This document shows, piece after piece, positions 16,467 to 24,913 of a stretch of 64,000 nt of DNA. The position numbers and the translations under genes were made by a program. The DNA is taken from positions 4,340,001 to 4,404,000 of the forward strand of contig NZ_CP188257.1 in assembly GCF_049994355.1 (NCBI RefSeq). Reading direction: 5' to 3'. This DNA is from Angustibacter sp049994355. Its GTDB lineage: Bacteria; Actinomycetota; Actinomycetes; Actinomycetales; Angustibacteraceae. Positions within the stretch are counted from its first letter, which is position 1; every line of letters begins with the position of its first letter. The notes beneath the pieces are model-generated. The model made no database searches. It saw only the letters and a program-made list of their open reading frames with translations, and was not told where the DNA came from.

Positions 16467-17663
16467 GTGGCGATGAGGACGCGGCGCGAGGCGGAGCTTT
16501 TCGCGCGCCTGCTGGACGAGCCGGTCGACGAGTCGTCCGAGCGCACCCCGGACGTCGGTCAGCTGGCCGAGCTGGTCAGCCTGGCTCACGCGATCCCGCA
16601 CCAGCAGGTGGTCCCGGACCCCGAGTTCGTGGCCCGGCTGCGCGAGCAGCTCTTCGCGACCGCCGAGCAGCGGGCGGCCAGCCGTCCGGCGGCAGCCGCG
16701 CCCGCCACGGCCCGGGTCGGCGCACCCACCCGGACCAGCCGGCTGCAGGGCACCGGCCCGCGCACCCTGGTCATCCGCTGGCCGCGCGGCGCCCTGCCCG
16801 TGGTGGTCGCCACCGTGGTCGGTTTCGCCGTCCTGCTCGGTGGGCTGGCCAGCCGTGCGCTGCCGGGTGACCGGCTCTACGACGTGAAGCTGAGCATCGG
16901 TCAGGCCCAGGTCCGGCTGGCCGGCAGCGACGAGGCCCGCGGCCGGGCACTGCTCAACCAGGTGGACGACCGGCTCGACGAGGTGGACGCCCTGGTCTCG
17001 GCCGGCGATCCGGACCCGGCCGACGTGAACCTCGCGCTGAACCAGGCCGCGGTGGACCTGGCTCGGGCCCAGCGGGCACTGCTGTCCGCCTCCGGCGACC
17101 ACCCTGATCCGGACGCGCTGCAGACGCTGGCCGATGCCAGCGCCCAGGCCGCCGGGCGGTTGCGTGCCCTGGCGCCGATGCTGCCGACGGCCTCCGGCCC
17201 TGCGCTGCACCGGTTGCAGGACCTGCTGGCCATCGGCAACGCGGCCCTGCGTCAGCTGGCCCGGACCTGCGGCAGCCCCTGCGCCGACGTCCGCCGTGAG
17301 CTCGAGGCGCAGGCGGGGTCCACCTCGGGGACGTCGTCCGGCTCGGGTTCGCCCGGCGCCGCTACGGTCCCGTCGCCGACCAAGGCGAACCCGTCCAAGC
17401 CCGCGGCGAACATCCCGACCGCCCCGCCCACCGGCCCCGGCGGCGGCTCCGCGCCCGGCGCGAGCCTGCCGGGCGTGACGGCCTCGGTGCCCGGTGTCGG
17501 CGTGACCGTGCCGGGGGTCGGGATCACCACGGGGCCCGGTGGGGCGCCGAGGGTGACCGTGCCGCCGGTCGTGGTGACGCTGGGGCCCGTGACGGCCAGC
17601 GTGTCGACGTCCGGGTGCGTGATCGGGCTCGGCGGGCTGTGCGTGGGACTGCCCCCGAAGTGA
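16467..17663 (+). CDS. DUF5667 membrane protein, probable anti-sigma factor (RsbN-like)
   Basis: A protein of about 398 residues. The N-terminus (TRREAELFARLLDEP, near residues 3-18) is a cytosolic sigma-binding type segment. A membrane helix lies near residues 107-130 (LPVVVATVVGFAVLLGGLAS), then a DUF5667 domain (LPGDRLYDVKLSIGQAQVRL). The exposed tail is Pro/Gly/Val-rich with VPGVGVTVPGVGI and a final Cys pair. GTG 16467 has a GGGGAGG site 8 bases upstream; an earlier GTG at 16374 overlaps the sigma gene and is less likely. The order sigma-DUF5667 matches bldN-rsbN, so membrane sequestration of the sigma factor is the probable role. Confidence 0.8.
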   Translation: MAMRTRREAELFARLLDEPVDESSERTPDVGQLAELVSLAHAIPHQQVVPDPEFVARLREQLFATAEQRAASRPAAAAPATARVGAPTRTSRLQGTGPRTLVIRWPRGALPVVVATVVGFAVLLGGLASRALPGDRLYDVKLSIGQAQVRLAGSDEARGRALLNQVDDRLDEVDALVSAGDPDPADVNLALNQAAVDLARAQRALLSASGDHPDPDALQTLADASAQAAGRLRALAPMLPTASGPALHRLQDLLAIGNAALRQLARTCGSPCADVRRELEAQAGSTSGTSSGSGSPGAATVPSPTKANPSKPAANIPTAPPTGPGGGSAPGASLPGVTASVPGVGVTVPGVGITTGPGGAPRVTVPPVVVTLGPVTASVSTSGCVIGLGGLCVGLPPK

Positions 17664-17920
17664 CCTGACGGTCACGCTGCACCGCCTGGTGACCTTGGGT
17701 CCGGCCATTTCTTGGTCAAGGCGTGGTCAAATGCGCCATACCGCACGAAAGCGGACACACGTCAAGCCTTGTCCTGTCCGAAATGAGCCGCGACAGTCTG
17801 CGGGTCCACCCCGAGGTCGCTGCCAGTCGGCCGTGCCGCGCGCCATCCTCCTCGGGCTTGGGCTCCGTCCGTCCGACAAGGGCCGGCCTCTGCCCGGTCC
17901 GCTCTGACAAGGGAGTCGAG

Positions 17921-20017
17921 TTGAACAGGAAGACGACGATCGCAGCGATGGCCGCACTGGCCACCGCTGGCGTCGCGGTGGTGCCGATCGGCGCATCCGC
18001 GACGACGCAAGCCGGCGACCCCGGCTCAGCACCTTCGCGCAGCGCTCTGATGGCCGGCGAGCAGTCGGCCGCCCCCACGATGGCCCGCACCCTCGGTCTC
18101 GGCTCCGGCGAGCAGCTGGTGGTCAAGGACGTCATCCGCGACGCCAACGGCGCCACCCACATCCGGTACAACCGCACCTACGACGGCCTTCGCGTCGTCG
18201 GTGGCGACCTGGTCGTCCACGAGAGCCCGGCCGGCACCGTGCAGACGGTCGACAAGGCCGGCTCGGGCCGGGTCGCCGTCTCGTCGTTGACGCCAGCCCT
18301 GTCACCCGCCTCGGCCAAGAACACCGGGCAGTCGCTGGCCAAGGCCAGCAACGAGAAGTCGGCCGCCGAGCTCGTGGTCTACGCCGCCGGCCCGAGCCCG
18401 GTCCTGGCCTACGACGTGGTGACCACCGGCATGAAGGCCGACCAGACGCCGACCAGGCTGCACACCTTCGTGAACGCGAACAGCGGCGCGACGCTCGCGT
18501 CGTACGACGAGATCGAGACCGCGACGGGCAACTCGATCTACTCCGGCACCGTGTCCATCTCGACCAGCGGCAGTGGCAGCAGCTACACGATGACCGATAC
18601 CACGCACGGGAACGGGACCACGACCGACCTCAAGGGCGCGACCTCGGGCAACGGCACGCTGTTCACCGACGCCGACAACGTCTGGGGCAACGGCTCGACG
18701 AGCGACCGCGCCTCGGCGGCCGTGGACGCGCACTACGGCGCGGCGGCGACGTTCGACTACTACAAGAACGTCCAGGGTCGCAACGGCATCTTCAACAACG
18801 GCACCGGGGTGCGCTCGCGGGTGCACTACGGCAACGCCTATGTGAACGCGTTCTGGGACGGCAGCCAGATGACGTACGGCGACGGCGCCGGCAACGCCGA
18901 CCCGCTGGTCGAGATCGACGTGGCCGGGCACGAGATGAGCCACGGCGTCACCGAGAACACGGCCGGCCTGGCCTACACCGGTGACGCGGGCGGACTGAAC
19001 GAGGCGACCTCCGACATCTTCGGAACCGCGGTGGAGTTCAACACGAACAACGCGTCGGACGTCGGCGACTACCTGATTGGCGAGAAGATCGACATCAACG
19101 GCAACGGGACGCCGTTGCGGTACATGGACAAGCCGTCCAAGGACGGCGGCAGCGTGGACTGCTGGTCCACCTCGACGAAGAACCTCGACCCGCACTACTC
19201 CTCCGGTGTCGGGAACCACTTCTTCTACCTGGCCAGCGAGGGCTCGGGCGCCAAGAGCATCAACGGCGTCTCGTACAACAGCCCGACCTGCAACGGATCC
19301 AGCGTCACCGGCATCGGCCGTCGGGCGGTGGAGCGCATCTGGTACCGCGCCCTGTCCACCTACATGGTGTCCACCGAGACCTACCCGATGGCCCGCAACA
19401 GCACCATCAAGGCCGCGATCGACCTGTACGGCGCCTCCAGCGCCGAGTGCGCGGGCGTGGCTGCGACCTGGACCGCACTGTCGGTGGCAGCCGGATCGGC
19501 TGCCTGTTCGACATCCACTCCGACCGGCACACCGACGGGGACCCCGACGACGACCCCGCCATCCGGGCAGAACCTGCTGCTCAACCCCGGCTTCGAGTCC
19601 GGCGCGGTGAACTGGACCGGCACCTCCGGCCCGGTCACCAACAACACCGGCCGACCCGCCCGCACCGGGTCCTGGAAGCTCTGGCTCGGCGGCAACGGCT
19701 CAGCCACCACCGAGACCGTCGGCCAGTCCGTCGCCGTCCCGGCCAGCGGCACGCCGACCCTGAGCTTCTGGATGCGCAGCGACACCGCCGAGAGCGGCTC
19801 CACGGTCTATGACACCATGAAGGCGCAGGTGGTCTCCGGCAGTACGACCACCACCCTGGCCACCTACTCCAACGTAGGAACCAACGCCACCTACACCCAG
19901 AAGTCCTTCGACCTTTCCGCCTACAAGGGCAAGACGGTCACCATCCGGTTCACCATGACCGAGGACTCCTCCCTGCAGACCAGCTGGGTCGTCGACGACA
20001 CTTCGCTGACCAGCTGA
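17921..20017 (+). CDS. Secreted M4 (thermolysin-type) metalloprotease with C-terminal binding domain
   Basis: A 698-residue zinc endopeptidase. TTG 17921 has a GGGAG site and begins LNRKTTIAAMAALATAGVAV, a signal peptide ending near ASA. An FTP/PepSY-like propeptide follows (residues about 50-200). The catalytic domain has the zinc motif VAGHEMSHGVTEN and the third ligand in GGLNEATSDIFG. A Thr/Pro linker (PTGTPTGTPTTTPP) near residue 535 leads to a 145-residue jelly-roll domain (LLNPGFESGAVNWTG) like carbohydrate-binding modules. It is exported and self-processed, as known for the family. The 257 bases upstream hold no gene and a possible promoter near TTGGTCAAGGCGTGGTCAA. Confidence 0.93.
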   Translation: MNRKTTIAAMAALATAGVAVVPIGASATTQAGDPGSAPSRSALMAGEQSAAPTMARTLGLGSGEQLVVKDVIRDANGATHIRYNRTYDGLRVVGGDLVVHESPAGTVQTVDKAGSGRVAVSSLTPALSPASAKNTGQSLAKASNEKSAAELVVYAAGPSPVLAYDVVTTGMKADQTPTRLHTFVNANSGATLASYDEIETATGNSIYSGTVSISTSGSGSSYTMTDTTHGNGTTTDLKGATSGNGTLFTDADNVWGNGSTSDRASAAVDAHYGAAATFDYYKNVQGRNGIFNNGTGVRSRVHYGNAYVNAFWDGSQMTYGDGAGNADPLVEIDVAGHEMSHGVTENTAGLAYTGDAGGLNEATSDIFGTAVEFNTNNASDVGDYLIGEKIDINGNGTPLRYMDKPSKDGGSVDCWSTSTKNLDPHYSSGVGNHFFYLASEGSGAKSINGVSYNSPTCNGSSVTGIGRRAVERIWYRALSTYMVSTETYPMARNSTIKAAIDLYGASSAECAGVAATWTALSVAAGSAACSTSTPTGTPTGTPTTTPPSGQNLLLNPGFESGAVNWTGTSGPVTNNTGRPARTGSWKLWLGGNGSATTETVGQSVAVPASGTPTLSFWMRSDTAESGSTVYDTMKAQVVSGSTTTTLATYSNVGTNATYTQKSFDLSAYKGKTVTIRFTMTEDSSLQTSWVVDDTSLTS

Positions 20018-20035
20018 CCCGCCCCGCGACACCGC

Positions 20036-20067
20036 ACCACCGCACCACCGCACCACCGCACCACCGC
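20036..20067. repeat. 8-bp tandem repeat downstream of the protease gene
   Basis: Four perfect head-to-tail copies of ACCACCGC at 20036-20043, 20044-20051, 20052-20059 and 20060-20067, in the gap between the converging protease and membrane-protein genes. The repeat is a simple-sequence tract of the kind that varies in copy number. No function is visible. Confidence 0.9.
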
Positions 20068-20160
20068 GACGTTGATCACGTTAGGTGGGTGAAGGCCCAC
20101 TTCTGCAGGCGCAGAGCCCTCGAGAAGTGGCAACAACCCTCGACCTGTCGACGTCAGCCT

Positions 20161-20193
20161 CGGCCCGGCTACCTCACCCCGGTAGCCGGGCCG
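20161..20193. terminator. Hairpin terminator between converging genes
   Basis: A perfect 13-bp stem (CGGCCCGGCTACC at 20161-20173 with 20181-20193) closes a 7-base loop. The stem covers the last codons and the stop of the minus-strand membrane gene and lies about 145 bases after the protease stop, so it can end transcription from both sides. There is no U-tract, as is usual in high-GC actinobacteria. Confidence 0.7.
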
Positions 20194-20582
20194 ACGTGTG
20201 CGCGGCGACGCTCGGACCGAAAGGCCAGCGCTCCGGCGACCAGCGCCATCAGCACCCCGACCAGCTGGATCGCCTGCCCGGCAGCAACTGCCGCGCCCGA
20301 GTCGCCGGACAGGTTGTCCAGGCCCGTTGGACTGACCAGGAACCCCACGGTGACGAACAGGCCGAGGAACGCGCCCAGGCCCACCGCCCACGGCCGGCGC
20401 ACGAACGCCACGACGGCAGCACCGGCCAGCAGGATCACCAGGCCGGGCGGCACGGCGACCGGGAAGTCCACGCCGGCGGCCCACAGCACCGCGATGCCCG
20501 AGCCGCCTACCAGCAGCCCGGTCATCGTCAGGATCCGCAGCGTCGACCGACGTTCGGGGGACTCACCGTTCTGGGCGGACAT
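20169..20582 (-). CDS. Small multi-pass membrane protein
   Basis: A 137-residue protein starting MSAQNGESPERRSTLRILTM, with a GAGGAG ribosome site 8 bases before ATG 20582. About four membrane helices are visible (near residues 18-36, 41-59, 66-86 and 100-125). No catalytic motif or named family is recognisable. It is divergent from the APH-like kinase gene. The 170 bases between the two starts hold no gene and presumably both promoters. Confidence 0.75.
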   Translation of the reverse strand: MSAQNGESPERRSTLRILTMTGLLVGGSGIAVLWAAGVDFPVAVPPGLVILLAGAAVVAFVRRPWAVGLGAFLGLFVTVGFLVSPTGLDNLSGDSGAAVAAGQAIQLVGVLMALVAGALAFRSERRRAHVGPATGVR

Positions 20583-20752
20583 CAGGGGCTCCTCGCCTCG
20601 GGTCAGGACCGTGCAGCTCGATCCTGGCGGCGCACCGACGCCGGCGAATCGGCCCACGGGAGGGACTTCGAGTACGCCTTCGGGAGTAGCCGCCCGCAGG
20701 CATCAGCCGACGACCAGCCCAAGGCCGGCACGATCTGTGCTGAAGTGACCGG

Positions 20753-21694
20753 GTGGACGCCGCACAGGTCGCCAGCCGCTTCGGTCTCGGCGCACGCGCT
20801 CGGCTCTCCGACGGTCCCGTCTCGCGGGGCAAGCAGGGCGCCATCTGGCGGCTGGACACCGCCGACGGCAGCTGGGCGCTCAAGGTGCCCTTCCAGCCCC
20901 CCGCGGAGGACGACGTCCGCGCCTCGACGGTCTTCCACGAGTCGGCGTACGCCGCCGGGGTGCCCACCCCCAGAGTGCAGCGGACGACGGACGGCGCGGT
21001 GCTCGCCGACCTCGACGGCACCCGGCTGCGGGTCTACGAGTGGGTCGACCTGCTGCCCCCAGACATCGGGATCGACCCAGAGCTGGTGGGCGAGCTGCTG
21101 GCGACCATGCACCGAACCACCACCCCGGACGACGCCCCGCTCGACCCCTGGTTCCGCGAGCCAGTCGGCGCCGCCCGCTGGGACGCTCTGGTCCAGAGCC
21201 TGCGAGCCGCCGGCGCCCCGTTCGCCGAACGGCTGGCCGACCTGCGCGACGAGCTGGTCGCGCTCGAGTCGTGGATCGAGCCACCGCGCACGCTGGTCAC
21301 CTGTCACCGCGACCTGTGGGCCGACAACCTCCTGCCCACGCCGGACGGCGGTGTGTGCGTGATCGACTGGGAGAACAGCGGTCCGGCCGATCCCCGACAG
21401 GAGCTCGGCTACGTGCTGTTCGAGTTCGCCCGCTCCGACCCCGGGCGCGCCCGTGCGCTGACCGGAGCCTATGCCTCGGCCGGCGGCACCGGCTGCGTCG
21501 CCGAGCGAGGCGACTTCTCGCTGCTCATCGCCATGCTCGGCCACATCACCGAGATCGCCGGGACCGACTGGCTCGAGCCGAACGTGCGCTCGCCGGACCG
21601 CTCCGACTCCGCCGCCTGGATCGGCGAGGTCCTCGACGAACCGCACACCCGCGCGCTACTCGACTCGCTGCTGACGGCCGTCGCCACGAGCTGA
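20753..21694 (+). CDS. Aminoglycoside phosphotransferase (APH) family kinase
   Basis: A 313-residue protein-kinase-like small-molecule kinase. The N-lobe has a nucleotide lysine in WALKVPF; the catalytic loop is TCHRDLWADNLL (HxDxxxxN) near residue 183, and the metal-binding motif is VIDWEN near residue 203. It starts at GTG 20753. The family includes aminoglycoside, homoserine and choline kinases; nothing here defines the substrate, and resistance should not be assumed. Confidence 0.88.
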   Translation: MDAAQVASRFGLGARARLSDGPVSRGKQGAIWRLDTADGSWALKVPFQPPAEDDVRASTVFHESAYAAGVPTPRVQRTTDGAVLADLDGTRLRVYEWVDLLPPDIGIDPELVGELLATMHRTTTPDDAPLDPWFREPVGAARWDALVQSLRAAGAPFAERLADLRDELVALESWIEPPRTLVTCHRDLWADNLLPTPDGGVCVIDWENSGPADPRQELGYVLFEFARSDPGRARALTGAYASAGGTGCVAERGDFSLLIAMLGHITEIAGTDWLEPNVRSPDRSDSAAWIGEVLDEPHTRALLDSLLTAVATS

Positions 21695-21860
21695 CCGGGT
21701 CGCGCAGCACGTCCGAAGGATGAGACCGACTGTCCGATCCGCCCCGGTGCGGCTAGGCCAGTCGGCGGGATCGGCGCACAGACTGTCGTGTCTTGCTGAC
21801 TGCACGAGTAGTGCGGGCCTACCGTTTCAGTTGGCGATGCGCCAAGCAGGACGGGAGGTC

Positions 21861-22046
21861 ATGGCAGTGAGTGAAGGCGACCGTCGCACGATCGAACAGC
21901 TCAGCAACGAGCGCAACCAGATGAGGTGGTCCGTCGAGGCCGCCAAGGAGACGATCAGCTCGGTCCTTGCGCTACCCGAGCAGGAGGTCGGCCCGCAGGC
22001 CCGGGCGATGCTGCAGACCAGGCTGGACGCGCTCGAGACGCTCTGA
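21861..22046 (+). CDS. Small helical protein of unknown function
   Basis: A protein of about 61 residues, MAVSEGDRRTIEQLSNERNQ at the N-terminus, rich in Glu, Arg, Ala and Leu, and likely a single long helix or short coiled coil. A GGGAGG site lies 2 bases before ATG 21861 and 8 bases before an in-frame GTG at 21867, so the GTG may be the real start. It precedes the methyltransferase gene by 74 bases in the same direction. No family is recognised. Confidence 0.6.
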   Translation: MAVSEGDRRTIEQLSNERNQMRWSVEAAKETISSVLALPEQEVGPQARAMLQTRLDALETL

Positions 22047-22120
22047 CCGCAAGGCCCGAGCAGCAGTACCCGAGCCGCAGACCAGTCGACGCCGCTGGTC
22101 GGCGAGAGCATGATCAGCGG

Positions 22121-23119
22121 GTGAACTCCCGTGAAGAGCTGCGAACCATGCTCGGCGGCTTCCGGATCTCTGCGGCGCTGGCTGTGGCCGCCGAGCTGGG
22201 GCTGTCCGACCACCTGTCGGCCGGACCGCGCAGCGTCGCCGACCTGGCCCGCGCCGTCAACGCCGACGAGGGAACCTTGCGACGCCTGCTGCGCGCCCTC
22301 GCCAACGTCGGCGTCTACGCCGAGCAGCCGGCGGACACGTTCGCCAACACGCCTGTGGGAGAAGGGCTTCGCTCGGACGTGCCCGCGACGATGCGACCGC
22401 TCGCGCGCACCCTGGCCGAGCCTGAGGTGTGGTCCGCGTGGGGCCACCTGATGCACAGCGTGCGCACCGGCGAGAACGCCTTCCAGGCGCTGAACGGCGT
22501 GGACGTCTGGACGCACCGACTCTCCAGGCCAGAGCAGAATGCCGTCTTCAACGCCAACATGACCGCGCTGAGCTCGATGGTGGCCGGGGCGGTCGCAGCG
22601 GCCTACGACTTCGCCGACCTCTCGAGCGTGGTGGACGTCGGTGGCGGGCAAGGCGTGCTGCTCGAGGCGGTGCTGGCGGCACATCCGCAGCTGACCGGCA
22701 CGGTGTTCGACCAGGCCCACGTGGTGGCGCAGGCGCCGACGCCGGATGCGACGGCCTCGGTCGCCGAACGCTGGGCCGCGGCCTCCGGCAGCTTCTTCGA
22801 GTCGGTGCCGACCGCCGACGTGCACCTGCTCAAGTCGATCCTGCACGACTGGCCGGACGAGGAATGCCAACAGATCCTGGCCACCTGCCAGCGCGCGCTG
22901 CGCCCCGGCGGCGTGGTGCTCGTGGTCGAGACGGTGCTCGGCCGCCCCGGCTACGAGGTGGACGCCGCGTTCTCCGACCTCAACATGCTGGTGCTGCCCG
23001 GAGGGCGGGAGCGCACCGAGCAGGAGTACGCCGCGCTGTTCGCGGCGGCCGGGCTCCGACTGACCAGGGTCGTCGACACCGGCACCCGCTACTCGATCGT
23101 CGAGGGCGTCAGCGAATGA
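22121..23119 (+). CDS. SAM-dependent O-methyltransferase (plant OMT/hydroxyindole type)
   Basis: A 332-residue protein starting at GTG 22121 (VNSREELRTMLGGFRISAAL). The N-terminal third is the winged-helix dimerisation domain of COMT-like enzymes; the SAM motif is VVDVGGGQGVLLEAV near residue 170, and the catalytic His segment is LKSILHDWPDEECQQIL near residue 245. The family methylates phenolic or indolic hydroxyls, often in secondary metabolism. There are no biosynthetic genes beside it, so the substrate is open. It converges with and overlaps the YkuD gene by 11 bases. Confidence 0.9.
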   Translation: MNSREELRTMLGGFRISAALAVAAELGLSDHLSAGPRSVADLARAVNADEGTLRRLLRALANVGVYAEQPADTFANTPVGEGLRSDVPATMRPLARTLAEPEVWSAWGHLMHSVRTGENAFQALNGVDVWTHRLSRPEQNAVFNANMTALSSMVAGAVAAAYDFADLSSVVDVGGGQGVLLEAVLAAHPQLTGTVFDQAHVVAQAPTPDATASVAERWAAASGSFFESVPTADVHLLKSILHDWPDEECQQILATCQRALRPGGVVLVVETVLGRPGYEVDAAFSDLNMLVLPGGRERTEQEYAALFAAAGLRLTRVVDTGTRYSIVEGVSE

Positions 23120-23978
23120 CCATCACGGCGCCACTGCGCTCCCAGCGCATGACGTTGAGCAGCGAGGTGGTCGGCAGCGAGACGCACCCGGCGGTCCCGT
23201 GCCCGAGGTCGACGTGGAAGAAGATCGCCGACCCGCGGCCCGGCGTGCGCGACTCGTTGTAGCCGATCACCTGGGCGTAGTTGTAGGCCGGCGTGTTCAG
23301 CAGCTTCTCCGCGCTGTCCCAGCGGCCGCTGGCCGGCAGCCGTTGGTGGGTGTTGTAGAGCGAGGACGACGAGTCGTCGACCCAGACATCGCTGGAGTCG
23401 ACCCGCAGCCATGAGCCGGTCGCCAGCCCAGGGTTGCCGTTCGCGCCGAAGCCACCGCGCAGCGGGAACGTCCCGGCCGGCGTCCGCAGGTCGCCTTCAC
23501 GCTTGCTCGAGCTCACGCCGTTCTTGCCGACGTGCCCGGAGTAGGGGCCGAGCTCGAGGACGTAGTGGCTGCCGCTGCGCCGGCAGGCGCGCACGGTCGC
23601 ACTGGAGCCGGACGAGGTCACCAACACCACCTGCCTGGCGGTGACGGACGACGACACCGAGCACGTGACAGCCGCCTGCTCGGTCGTCCTGGTCACTGTG
23701 GGCGTCGCCTTCTTGGTCGGCGTTGCCTTCCTGGTCGGCGTCGCCCTGCTGGTCGGCGTCGCCCTGCTGGTCGGCGTCGCCTTCCTGGCCGGCGTGGGCT
23801 TCCTGGTCGCGGTGTCGGATGGCGTGGGGGGCGTCGTGGTCGGCGGCTGCGTCGAGAACGTGGTGACCGCCGGCTGCGCCGGCCCGGCCGCGGCGTCCGA
23901 CCGCTGGCCGCAGGCACTGAGCAGCGCCAGTCCCAGCAGCCCGGCCAGGGCTGCGGTGGAACCGTTGCGGCGCAGCAT
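23109..23978 (-). CDS. YkuD-type L,D-transpeptidase lipoprotein
   Basis: A 289-residue protein from ATG 23978. The signal peptide ends in lipobox LLSACGQ, so Cys near residue 23 is predicted to be lipid-modified. A long Thr/Pro/Lys/Arg stalk (residues about 35-100, built of ATPTSR/ATPTRK units) precedes the catalytic domain. The YkuD motif is seen as HVDLGHGTAGCVSLP near the C-terminus, with the nucleophile Cys and its His. Such enzymes make 3-3 cross-links or attach proteins to peptidoglycan; a role in scaffold modification is also possible. It runs just after the M15 peptidase gene (2 bases apart). Confidence 0.88.
   Translation of the reverse strand: MLRRNGSTAALAGLLGLALLSACGQRSDAAAGPAQPAVTTFSTQPPTTTPPTPSDTATRKPTPARKATPTSRATPTSRATPTRKATPTKKATPTVTRTTEQAAVTCSVSSSVTARQVVLVTSSGSSATVRACRRSGSHYVLELGPYSGHVGKNGVSSSKREGDLRTPAGTFPLRGGFGANGNPGLATGSWLRVDSSDVWVDDSSSSLYNTHQRLPASGRWDSAEKLLNTPAYNYAQVIGYNESRTPGRGSAIFFHVDLGHGTAGCVSLPTTSLLNVMRWERSGAVMVIR
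23701..23808. repeat. 18-bp tandem repeat encoding the lipoprotein stalk
   Basis: Six consecutive 18-bp units (for example GGCGTCGCCCTGCTGGTC, identical at 23737-23754 and 23755-23772) encode six-residue ATPTxx units in the YkuD stalk. The unit keeps frame, so stalk length can vary with copy number. Confidence 0.9.
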
Positions 23979-23980
23979 GA

Positions 23981-24913
23981 TCAGCCGTCGAAGTGCTGGT
24001 AGTCGGGGTGCGACCAGCGGCCGCCCCAGGACATCCCCTGCCCGGTGAACGCGCGCACCGCCGCGCTCGAGCTGGACGAGAACACGCCCGGACGGGCGGA
24101 CCGCCGGGAGGCGTAGTACGAGTCGGGGTAGATCGTCCCGTCGTCTGCGAGGTAGGGGTTCTCGAAGTCGTTGACGTCGATCGCGGTCCCGTAGGCGTGG
24201 TTGGAGTACTGCTTGCTGGACTCCTGGCCGCCGACGTACCGGCAGTTGAAGGCCGAGGTGTTGTCGGCGTCCATCGCGGCATAGTCGTTGGCCCCAGGGC
24301 CCTTCGGGTTCTTGCCCCAGGTCGAGTCCATAGGGCGTATCTGCCGGATCCGGAACTGCTGGCCGTACAACGAGGTGAACGCCCGCGCCGCCGCGGAGGC
24401 GACGGACTTGTTCACTACCAGCGCCCCGCGCGAACGCTTGCCGTCGAATCCCCAGAAGTTCACCGTGACGTAGCGCAGGCTGGAGCGGCCGACGGGGCAG
24501 CCCGAGGTCCACGAGTAGCCGACCATCCGGTTCCACACCGAGTCGGGTACCGACGACACCACGGCGTTCGCCCCATTCCCGACGGCAGGCGGGTTCTTCG
24601 GGAACCGCACGGTCGGCTGCGCCCCTGCGGCGGGGACGGCGGCCAGCGCGGTCGTCGTGGACGGCGCGGCCGAGGGTGTCGTCGTCGGGCTGGGGCTCTT
24701 CGTCGCCGTCTTGGTGGGCTTGACCGTCGTGGTGGGCTCGGGCTTGGGCGTCGGCGGCGCGGTCGTCGGCGTCGTCGGGGACGGCGCAGGGCTGACCGTC
24801 GTCGAGGTGGACGGCACCGCCGCGGCGTCGCTGGGGTCGTCGGACCCGCAGCCGCTGGCCAGCAGCGCGACCGCGGCCAGCCCGCCGAGGGCGCGGCCGG
24901 CAACCGCCCTCAC
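23981..24913 (-). CDS. M15-type D,D-peptidase lipoprotein
   Basis: A 310-residue protein from GTG 24913, with a lipoprotein signal (LLASGCGSD, Cys near residue 22) and a Thr/Pro-rich stalk to about residue 90. The catalytic domain has the M15 zinc motifs: SNHAYGTAIDVND (His and Asp ligands) near residue 238 and WSHPDYQHFDG at the C-terminus with the third His. The family cleaves D-Ala-D-Ala or related cell-wall cross-bridges. The start overlaps the PlsC stop (GTGA). With the YkuD gene it forms a pair of surface cell-wall enzymes on stalks of similar composition. Confidence 0.88.
   Translation of the reverse strand: MRAVAGRALGGLAAVALLASGCGSDDPSDAAAVPSTSTTVSPAPSPTTPTTAPPTPKPEPTTTVKPTKTATKSPSPTTTPSAAPSTTTALAAVPAAGAQPTVRFPKNPPAVGNGANAVVSSVPDSVWNRMVGYSWTSGCPVGRSSLRYVTVNFWGFDGKRSRGALVVNKSVASAAARAFTSLYGQQFRIRQIRPMDSTWGKNPKGPGANDYAAMDADNTSAFNCRYVGGQESSKQYSNHAYGTAIDVNDFENPYLADDGTIYPDSYYASRRSARPGVFSSSSSAAVRAFTGQGMSWGGRWSHPDYQHFDG

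Noticed and set aside
20036..20067. CRISPR or phage attachment site
   Set aside because: Only four direct 8-bp units without spacers; nothing resembling an integrase or cas gene is near.
20753..21694. Aminoglycoside resistance gene
   Set aside because: The protein is an APH-fold kinase, but this fold covers many metabolic kinases and no resistance context or close signature is visible.
23701..23808. CRISPR-like array
   Set aside because: The 18-bp units run head to tail without spacers and code for a six-residue repeat in frame.
22121..24913. Secondary-metabolite cluster around the O-methyltransferase
   Set aside because: There is no synthase, cyclase or other tailoring gene nearby; the neighbours are wall enzymes and general metabolism.
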